From positions 1,302,001 to 1,366,000 of the forward strand of contig JBBPFI010000003.1 in the NCBI GenBank assembly GCA_037974965.1: a stretch of 64,000 bases of DNA. The letters run 5' to 3'. Within the stretch, counting starts at the first letter, position 1; every line of letters begins with the position of its first letter. Shown piece by piece: positions 55,306 to 64,000 of this stretch. The notes beneath the pieces are model-generated. The model searched no databases and was not told the DNA's origin. It worked only from the letters and a program-made list of their open reading frames with translations. The position numbers and the translations under genes are program-made. This DNA comes from Dacryopinax spathularia. Its lineage: Eukaryota > Basidiomycota > Dacrymycetes > Dacrymycetales > Dacrymycetaceae.

Positions 55306-58300
55306 TTACTTTCCGCGTCCGCGTTCTCGTCCTCTACTTCCCCAACCAGAATCTCGAGGCCGGTCACTGGATCGACGTCTTCGAACGTAGTCTCGGTCAG
55401 CTGCATGACGTCCAGGGCCCGGGCCCGCGCTGCCATGAGTTGTGCCAGAAATACTCGCGTGAGGGCTAGAGACGGGTGTAAGTGTGCGTCGCGAAGGTCT
55501 TCGGAACGTTAGGACATACTTCCTGTCGGGGCTGCGGCTCGTATTTACAGAAGACGCCACCGGCGTAGATGGGCGATACAGTTCGTCAGTCGGATACATA
55601 GCAGGAATGGATGCCAAGTCTTGTCCCTGATGCGGACCATAAGCGTCAAGACTACCAATTTGAGGTCCCCTTGAAGCAGCCAACGGTTCAATCGCAAACC
55701 CTGGCAATGCTGTTGTAGATGGCCCAGAATCCGCAAGACCCGCTTGCCGTATCAAGGAGTGGACTAGCCGCAACTGTTCTGGGCTAAGTCCAGCTATGTC
55801 AGTTGCGATATTCGACGGGTTCGTTTGAGTGAATCCGGATTGTGATGGAGAGGGTGTAGGCGTGGTTGAAGATCCCCATAAGGAGTGGGGAGTCGCTTGG
55901 CTCGCAAGAACATGTCCTTCCAACGTCGGAGGATGATTCGACGGCCGCGGAACCCGGTCCTTGTACAAGACGAAGATGCCGATGATAATGTCGCTCGAGC
56001 GTTGAGGTGTGAGCTCGAGGTGATCCAGAAGCTGAACAAACTCGGGAATAGGTTCATTCGCCTTGAGAGGTATGAGGTAAAGATCCTTGCCGATGGCCAT
56101 CTCAGAAGGCTTCGCTCCCCATGGAAACACTATGCCATGACGTCTGTGCCATGCTCAGCACCAAAGTCAAACAGCAGATAGGGATATCAACACGAGCACG
56201 CACCCGCGGGAAGACAGAAACTGAACGAGCGCGGTAAATGAGGCCTCCTCGGACGGACCCTGCGGTGCGAAAGACACTGCCACGAGCTCTTTATTTGTGC
56301 TCATACGCATGGTGAGCAGATACTGAGCAGAGCTCATGACTGGCACCCGTCCATCTATGCGGACAGCTGGCGTAGTGAAAAGGCGACTCCAAGTTGAGGG
56401 ATTTTTCTCAAGCCGAGGGCCAGCAATTTGCCATGCCCCGACTTTGCACGATATTGCGGGCGACGGGTCCATTGGCATCACGATCTGACATGGGTTAGAC
56501 GCAAAGGAGTGGCTGGATCGGAAGGCCCACCGGTCCAGTCCAGACAGCCGCCGACCAATCTAGCACTCGACCCTCGGGTGGCAACTCCTCCATTTTGGAT
56601 ACAACAGTGACACCATCCTCCGGCGCGAGCAGGTCGTCCAGATTACTGTCGTCCAAAGAATCGAGGAAGTCGTCTTGAAGGGATCTCTCCAAAACAGCGC
56701 TTTGCAGCTCAGGACTGTCTCCCGACATCCGGCGGTTCGTACCTTCCTCCGTCGCATTCCAAAGGCTGTTCAAGCTAAATTGGGGATTAGTCGCCAGTGC
56801 CGGCGATATAGCTGGAGCTGAGGTTTCTGTTACGGTGGGGGATACTTGTCGCTTTTCGAATCCCACTGAGACGGGGCGTCGTGCTGCAGCGCTCCTCGAC
56901 GCGTCGGTATCTTTGGCGCTCGAAGGCGATGGGAAGGGCGACGCGGAACCGAACGCCATACTGGGCTGAGGGGTGGGTGCTCGCCCCTCATGTCCCAGCG
57001 ACCCGACAGGCGTCTGAGAAGACGGCTCGTTTGACATTTGACGCAAAGTGTAGAGTCGCTCGGAGGAAACCGTTGCGCTGTGGCCCTCACTCGCAGGTGC
57101 TTCAAACGATGGTAGTTCTGGTCGACGAGAATCGTGAGAGGAAAAGGAGGTCTCGATGATCTCCTCCCCTTTGTGAGTGATTTTGGCTGTGGGTACTACC
57201 GGGGCTTCCAGAATGGAATGCTGCAAGGACTCTCTTCTGGCAAGCTCTATTTCATGCTGGCGCTCCTCATTGGCTAGATCGGCGGAGGACATCTTCGCCA
57301 CTTCTCCCGCTGATATCTCGCCTGTTCCGATCTTACGACGCAAAGATACCCGGTCCTTTTGGGAGAGGTTGAAACTCAGCATTCGAAAGCGTTCCCTAGA
57401 AACATTTAAACTAGACTCCTGTCGTCACACTGCAAAAGCTCACCTATATCTTCCACTCGCAACGGTTCTCCGCTTCTTTTCGTCGTACTCGCCGAACATA
57501 TCAAATATTCTCTGCTCGAGCTCGTTTACAAAGTCGGTCGCCCTGTTGCCAGCCGGGTCAATGAGAGATGTATCGATCCCATCGGAAGAAGACACGAAGT
57601 CGGAGCGACTCCTACTTGTCTCCACAACGCCCATTTGGATGGCATGCTCCTGAAATATGGGCAGGATAACATCGAGGAGTTTGCTATAGCAATACTTTCG
57701 GACAGGATCGTCCACGACACCACCATCGCTCCTCTCCTGGCTCTTTGTTGCAACACCAGTTGGGGAGCGCGTTTGTCGCAGAGCGCCTCCAGCTCCGGCC
57801 GGGCGACGACTACGCTTAACTAGAGTAGGGTTCCTATCGAACGCCTTCTCCGTGTCGCGCTGTCGCAGCGTAAGACTCGGCACATTCACGAATAGAACAC
57901 CTACCTTACGGAGGGTTCCTCTTTCCCTTTCTGAATCCTCTGAATCCTCTGTATAGTTATCGTCACTGCTCATGCTCTCCTCACTTTCATCAGGATAGAT
58001 CCCGATTAATGGACGCCTTGAGGGATCTAACGGCTTGGACCGGAGGGTGATAACATGTTCTCCATCCTGAGGCATGCTTCCAACAGCGTCATGAGCATTC
58101 GGCTGGAGTTGATGGGTATTTGTATCATCCCAGAACACTGGACAATAGGTCAGATATCGTATGAGGCGTAGGATGGCCAGGCGATGCAGGCAAGGAGCGG
58201 GACGGCGTCAATAACTTACTCAGGATCACAGGACCGGTCGTAGTAGTGCATCCGGCACATACGAATAAGGCTTCGTGAATCAGCACTGCGACCTGCATAC

Positions 58301-58512
58301 GTGGAAACAACCCACCCAAATCCTCGGCATCGATCTCTGACAAGCCTATACAGTGAAAATGGAACCTGGTTCTATATGATGAGCACTGTGACATCAACTT
58401 CAGCAATCGAGGCGCACCATGTGAAGCAGCTCTCGCACTGGACAGAGGCTTCTGTTTCCAGATTAACCCCATCGCACACACAGCTTGACCGACTCCTTTT
58501 GTGGCCACGCAT
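55306..58512 (-). CDS. BYE1: BYE1-like PHD / TFIIS-central / SPOC protein
   Basis: About six exons. From the ATG at 58512 the protein starts MRGHKRSRSSCVCDGVNLE, the beginning of a C4HC3 PHD finger that continues ASVQCESCFTW, FHFHCIGLSEIDAEDLGG and FVCAGC. After an acidic Ser/Asp linker comes the TFIIS central domain (VRKYCYSKLLDVILPIFQEH ... ATDFVNELEQRIFDMFGEYD ... RMLSFNLSQKDRVSLRRKIG and ISAGEVAKMSSADLANEERQ). A Ser/Pro linker leads to a SPOC domain (AWQIAGPRLEKNPSTWSRLF, KDLYLIPLKANEPIPEFVQL, DIIIGIFVLYKD). The tail is Arg/Ser/Gly-rich. PHD-TLD-SPOC is the order of Bye1/DIDO/PHF3, which bind H3K4me3 and RNA polymerase II in transcribing genes. The stop is TAA 55306-55308. Confidence 0.88.
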
Positions 58513-58887
58513 CTCCTAATAGCACTGTGCAGGGGAAGAGAGCAGTGCCAATGGTTCACACCATAAAGTGTACCGTGCATAACTATAGGACTGGGGACCT
58601 CCAATAATGCATTCATTTAAGCGCCCTGACGGGAAGGTCAGTGGCTGTGTTGGCGGAGGAGCGCCTATCGTCCCACGCTCAGATATCATCAAGCTACTGT
58701 ACCTAAACGTTACGTCCCCCTTATAATCCCGATCGGGCACGAAGATGGTGGGTAGACTGCATCACCCCAAGGCATACTGACTTTGTTTAGTCTATGTCCA
58801 TAAGTCTGGGATGAGCGGCACTGTATCGCTCAATGGTCATGACCTCGTCCTTCCAGTCGAAGGCGAGCACTTCAAACTGAGCACTAT
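58513..58887. promoter_or_regulatory. Upstream region of the BYE1-like gene
   Basis: About 375 bp between the BYE1-like start and the inverted-repeat element. It presumably holds the promoter. No extra coding exon was supported. Confidence 0.4.
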
Positions 58888-59504
58888 AGTACACTGACAC
58901 GCAAGTATATTGACGCAGGGCCCTTTTCACACCTAAACTGACCACTTTGCGTGAAGAATTTCGACTGCTTTTAATCCACATATTTCTTAGTTTCTTTTTG
59001 GGAGTCAAAGACCTGGCCTCAGCCTGTATTCCGAGGGCAGAGGTTTTCTTGCACACTCACAGGTAATAGAGCGACAGGCACTTGAATCTCGCCCTGACCA
59101 AGCCTCACCCATTTTATATGGTATTTTGCCTCCGCTCGCCTTCGTGCATACTTGTCTGGGCTGTAGAATCATCGCACATCCACATTTCAAAACCATACTA
59201 TGTCCAGATGTTCTTCGAGTATCTGCGGGGAAGGAACACCTTTTTTCGGGCTTCCAAAGCCTTTGGACAGGGAGAAATCTTTCCCAGACCGCAAACTGCC
59301 CCTCACGACTGTTATCTGCTCTACCTCATATAATTCTCCCCCAAATTGCCTGAAATTTGAACAATAGTTGGATTGCATATCTGAATATCTACACCACAAG
59401 TTTCCAGGCAAGATACTCAGGATGTGGTGAGTAATCGACAAAACAAGTCAAAACCAGCGGCAAAAATATCTCCGTGTGTCAATATACTTGCGCGTCAGTG
59501 TACT
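58888..59504. mobile_element. Inverted-repeat element, MITE-like
   Basis: A 617-bp segment bounded by inverted repeats of about 30 bp that start AGTACACTGAC and continue CGCAAGTATATTGAC, with about three mismatches. There is no clear target-site duplication and no transposase frame in the interior. This fits a non-autonomous DNA transposon whose flanks have changed, or a remnant whose true ends lie elsewhere. It sits in the spacer between two minus-strand genes. Confidence 0.6.
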
Positions 59505-59740
59505 TCAAGCGGCTTGGTGCGATTGTCACAGGATCCACGAACATCAGCGTTGCCGCAGATTCGAAACTGTGTTCATTTGGCCTACTACTGGCGGAGCATA
59601 CCGACCGACACATGGTCGGCACGCGATCTGAAGCGAGGGCATGGCGTAGCTGTGTCATGCAGTAAGTGAGACTACCTCTAGGCAGAAACGAACTGTTGAG
59701 AGGCACGTTACGGATGTCACGGATGTCTGCGCCTGGTCCA
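59505..59740. other. GH15 3' spacer
   Basis: About 235 bp between the inverted-repeat element and the GH15 stop; it should contain the GH15 3' UTR. Nothing else was seen. Confidence 0.4.
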
Positions 59741-62700
59741 TCACAGAGTGAGTTTACCCCCGCCTAGCGTGCGGCTGAGATTATAAGATGCGCTATCATG
59801 CATACCATGAGCAGCGTGGGGTGGTCTCGCACAGACTTAGCTTACCTGATGAGAGTTACGTGCTAGACGGCGCATGTGAGCGGACAGTACAGGGAAGGCG
59901 GGACAGCCCACCCACAGTGAATCCTTGGACTGCATTGCCTAGCCTGTTCCCGTATGAGCTCGTCCGTCAAGGCAGATATGGAGCCGCGACATCACCCTTC
60001 TCCTGCTGCAGAAATCTCCTCCGACCTGCATCACATGAAACCAGCAGCCTTGGTTATCGGCAATATAAGTGCATACCAGAGAGACACATGATTGCCTGGC
60101 GAAGTAGATACATCAGCTCTGCAGAAAGGACAACGCAGTGGACGTCCTACCATATCCAAGGAAGTCCTGCTTTCACGTCAGAGACGGATAGGATGAAATT
60201 GTCTTCCCTCACCTCGAACATGTCGACCGCTCTGGCGAGATACTTCCGGTCATACTGACCCGCACGGGCCAGTGCCTCGACGCACCTAAGTACCTTTGAG
60301 AACCGCAGAGCAACATGGAGGACATGCAATACCAGAGGGTGCAGAGGGAGAATGTCCTTGAGTGCTGCTCAGCAAGGAAAGATATGCCTGGGAAATGAAG
60401 CATACCCTTCTTCACCGCCCACACCATCGTCGGCTTTAGTGACATCTGATGCGGAAACGGGGTCAGCCCCCCTTGATCCATTAGGGAACCCAGCCCCACC
60501 ATATCTGTACTATTGCCCTCGTTAGAATTGTTTCCACTTGGTCCGTGCCCGCACTTACAACAAGGTTGTTCGTGACTAGCCCTCCACGTTCTGGCGGCCT
60601 CAGTATAGCATCCAGGGTACTGAGGAATCGGGGGTCCGCCGCTGAAGAGAAGAACACGAGTGGGGCGATCAAGATAGAGGCATCCAGAACATGCTGTCAT
60701 AGCAGTTATTCAGAGGTGCTTGCTAGACGTCTGCAGGCTCACAGGTTCCTCATAGCTCTGGCCATAATGAGCACCAGGGGAATACCATGCCTTTTGCATG
60801 ATCTCCTCGTAAATCTCGTCTCGCGCCTTAAGCCATTCGTTCCGTTTTGGACAGGGGAGCGAGCGCTTGTCAGCAAGACGCAACCCTAGAACCAGAGATC
60901 CAGCTTGAATCAAAATACAGCCATGGACGTGGTTACCTCGATCTATAGCAACCCTGCAGATGAATTCAGTCTCGCCTAATCTGCGGAGCGAGGGTTGCCT
61001 TTACCAGAGCATGATCTAGACGACTATCGTTGTAGTCATGTCAGAACGCGCCAACATATACCCGGCTGACCTTTGAATACTGTCATGGAGACGTCAGCGT
61101 AAGAACATAGACAGTGTCATCTCCTGCTCACCGTAAAGTTGCGATGCTTGTTCCGAACTTCCCTAACAGAAGCCATCAGGAATAAAATGCCATCTTCTGA
61201 ACCCGAGTTGCTATACCAAATAGATCTAGACGATGCACCTATTCAGCCACTGGAAAGCCCCGTTCTGCATCACTCACAAGTCTGGTCTATGATAGTTGGC
61301 AACCACATAATCCACCCTGTTATCATGATCAGTACAATGTTGCCAATTAGTGCGGGTCATGCTCGAACAGCTCTCGAACTGCAACCCAGAGATCATAGCC
61401 GAGGGGTTTACTGAATTTTTGGCCCAGATAGATGCAGTCCATTAGCTCGCCATAAATGTCCTACATTGACGTGAGACGGCTGGCATACGGCGATAAGACT
61501 GCCTTACAAGCTGGACGTGATCGGCAGCTCCGTTTCCGATCCTGCACGACGATTAGCAGCGGCATACCAAATACAAAACGGACGGACCGAACAGGTCTCG
61601 AACCTTGGTAACCTATTCGGGTATCAGAAACGCCGAAGAGATCCTTTTTAAAGCAGACGGACCTTCGAGGTGGTTGAGCTCGATTTCGTCAATCTGCTTT
61701 CCACCTGGCTTGTGCTGTAGTTACCGCTCTACAAAAGCTAGAAAGCCTAACCATGAATAGTATACCTGTTACGGTGTTAGAGCAATACAGCACAAGCGGA
61801 AAGTGCACGTACATGATCTGCAGAGAGCCGTCCGCGTTCTACGATGTGCCAATTAGCATTGGATGTGATGACAGACTGCGGATTGTTTTACCCTGTCCCT
61901 CAGTCGGTTGAAGATGAATTGCATATACGCTAGTTCCAGTCAAACGAGGCACTGAGTCATTTGAGAAAGAGAAATTGCTGACCGTTTGCCTCATCGGTAA
62001 ATCCCAAACGTATCAAAGCATAGACTGTGAACGAGCTGTCTCGTATCTAAATCAAGGGAGTCAGCTGGCTCTGTGATGGAAGGGAAACTCGTCTACCCAG
62101 GAGTATCTAAGATTGCCCTGTTCCGTAAGGATGTTGTTGGAAGCAATTATTTTGCCTACCTATAGTCCCTGCATGGAGGTTGAGCAAACATGCCACTGTG
62201 TGACCCGGCCTACCTACCAGTTTCTTGTGCCGCCGATAAACTCGGGAAGAGAGAACGTCGGTGAAGCAACGATGGCACCAGTCGGTTCATAAATGAGCAT
62301 TTTCAAGGCGAGTGCACTGCGATGGACAGCCTCTCGCCATGAGCCACGGTAGGTTGATTTTCCGATCCAATTTTGCCAAAATTTCGTTGTTTCCTACGAT
62401 TCGTTCAGAACAGCCCTCGCCTCCAGGACATCCTCTGTGCATTACAAGGAGGAGTTTATCGGTCAGTTCCTGTATGACATGAGGAACAAGTTTTGACTGG
62501 TATAAATGTATGACAGACAATGTTTAACAAGGGATCATCAGGCGCGCGTAGCTTGGCAGTTTTAGCAGCCAACTCTAAAATGTTGTGAGAGGCCACATCG
62601 ACGGCCTTCAAGAGGTATGCACACCTTCGACAGGGACGTGAAGGGCTTTGGCATGCGAAACATTCGGGCTGGGCTTCTTATCCTTGTCGGCGGACGGCGG

Positions 62701-63692
62701 TGGGCAGCGTAAGATGAACGTGATAGATTGGCCTGCACAGCGTAAGTCCCGTTTACAGCTGGAGCCTCTGTTCGACGAACCATCGACGAGCTCAAAGTCG
62801 CAAACCGCGGAAGGCCCTAGATGACCTCTCAACTGTGTAAGCTGCAGGTCAACCTTGGGCAAGCCGCTGCAGCTTTCAGAGGAATCCAGGACGTAACGCA
62901 AGTCAAGATCCATCGACTGACTGCTGAACAGCACCTTGTCTTGGCCATCAGCCAAGATGCTGTCATCCGGCACGAGCCGAGCTGTGTGCTTGTCCCTGGC
63001 GTAGTTGAACGCAGGCGCACACTCCATTCGGATGGGAATGGTTCCTCGAATGGCCGTGACCTTGCGACAAAGCCAGAATAGCTTTGGGGGAGATCCGTCC
63101 ACGGGTCGAGGGAGCCAGTCCACAACTTCTGCAACACCTTGATCCGCCAGGAATCTACCCACCGGTCAGACGATCATTGAACACCGGAACGGCTATTTCA
63201 ACGAACTTGGTCCGGAGCACGTTCGAACTCGGAAGATAGGCCTGAGCAGACACTCGTCAGGACTGCGGCTCGTCAAGAGGAAGGAGGTACGGCACACCTG
63301 TTTCGGAGTGAAACTAAGCTTCGGTGTTATGCTGAAGTGACCGCCCTTGTGGCCTATTTCAGTGGACGTTGCTTTCAGATGATCCGTGAAACACACCTTG
63401 TGCTTGTCCAATATGCGGGCAAAGACACTATGAGGGCACTGAGTGCGGATGCGACCGCCGAACAGAATGCGTACCTCGGGCTGTCAAAATCTGGGATACA
63501 ATAGCTCTCGACGGATCCATCGACTGATATGAGGGCTGCTGTTCTGAGGTTGCCAATAAGGGCATGATCCTGGATTGGCAGATATGGCCCTATACCAGGG
63601 ATATAATCAGCTGGACCGTTGACAGCACATGGGATGACGATGAACGCACTTGCGCCGTCACCCGTAGGTTCCTGGTTATTTGAGTGCGCCAT
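59741..63692 (-). CDS. Glycoside hydrolase family 15 enzyme (trehalase/glucoamylase-like)
   Basis: More than 20 exons, many tiny, joining to roughly 650 residues. The N-terminal beta domain has [67 protein letters not shown] and [20 protein letters not shown]. The (alpha/alpha)6 barrel then has [128 protein letters not shown]-like [28 protein letters not shown] and [20 protein letters not shown]. It ends [14 protein letters not shown]. Family members hydrolyse alpha-glucosides such as trehalose or starch ends; no signal peptide is seen, so a cytosolic role is likely. Catalytic-region acidic residues are present. The start (63692) is the ATG nearest the domain. Confidence 0.85.
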
Positions 63693-64000
63693 CCTATTTG
63701 CACCACGCAGAAGCAGACGATGGGCACTCGACTGTGGTTTAACAGCTAGTTTACCCGAGTGTGGCGGTAGTAGCGAAAGAGAGGTGTTGCAATGTATGTT
63801 GGTTGAGCATTCATAAGCCGTCCCATAGAGTGAGTGATACGCCCACACCCACCGGACGGGTTCTCCGCGATAGCGCGGGGTGTGTGTGGGTGTTTCAACG
63901 TCAGCTCACGTGGACACGAAAGGGAGTGAAGGTGAAAAGGGGTCAAAGGGAATACATAGGTTTTGGTAGTCATCCTACTTTACTTGTTTGGTTTACTATT
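63693..64000. other. Upstream region of the GH15 gene
   Basis: About 308 bp at the window end, probably promoter. It contains a GC-rich imperfect inverted repeat around CCGCGATAGCGCGG (63868-63881). No gene was recognised. Confidence 0.4.

Noticed and set aside
58888-59504. Interpretation of the inverted-repeat element as a Harbinger derivative
   Set aside because: Its ends share no sequence with the 16-bp Harbinger ends at 32336 and 35251, and it lacks a flanking 3-bp repeat.
1-64000. tRNA genes, rRNA genes, CRISPR arrays, retroelements or virus-like elements
   Set aside because: I looked for tRNA B-box-like words, array-like spaced repeats, and reverse transcriptase, integrase or capsid motifs and found none that held up.

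Overview
The window is nuclear DNA from a filamentous or yeast-like basidiomycete, probably Agaricomycotina. The evidence is the gene style: almost every gene is split by introns of about 45-60 bases with GTRNGY donors. The gene set is also typical of basidiomycetes (APSES/ankyrin MBP1, Clr2-type silencing protein, YVC1 TRP channel, fungal PMT, GH15 enzyme, Harbinger transposon with a Myb-like partner). I cannot name the genus. Exon joins were read by eye from splice signals, reading frame and family conservation, so some internal boundaries may shift by one acceptor.

Layout, left to right. 1-8000: partial RING protein, secreted coiled-coil protein, small mitochondrial-looking protein, DUF1640 inner-membrane protein, ZW10/Dsl1 tether. 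8086-8670: non-autonomous DNA transposon with 89-bp terminal inverted repeats and a 9-bp target duplication. 8838-26300: Clr2-type silencing factor, LRR-like protein, VPS5, MPE1, ZPR1, ubiquitin hydrolase, RPF1, p24 cargo receptor, mitochondrial enoyl reductase. 26500-32070: ATP1, eL43, PP2A B55. 32336-35266: an apparently whole PIF/Harbinger transposon with two open genes. 35480-46300: COX9, ER J-protein, F-box/TPR protein, PMT4-type mannosyltransferase, bL21m, PRP40. 46300-48630: gene-poor stretch with a 116-bp tandem duplication and hairpins. 48631-64000: YVC1 channel, MBP1, BYE1-like PHD/TFIIS/SPOC protein, an inverted-repeat element, and a GH15 enzyme gene built largely of microexons.

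Genes are single transcription units on both strands, mostly in divergent or convergent pairs with short spacers. Several touch shared processes, as expected for any eukaryotic segment: ER-Golgi traffic (ZW10/Dsl1 with a Trp-rich acidic loop, p24 with a KKXX tail, PMT4, ER J-protein), mitochondria (ATP1, COX9, bL21m, ETR1, DUF1640), and RNA processing or ribosome production (MPE1, PRP40, RPF1, eL43).

The most unusual signals are three. The Harbinger element carries 19 copies of TGCGCA inside its two genes and introns but none in its ends, and its two convergent genes share one palindrome holding both stop codons. The GH15 gene has at least ten exons of 9-19 bases. The ZW10 homologue has a Trp/acidic segment resembling the COPI-binding lasso of yeast Dsl1.
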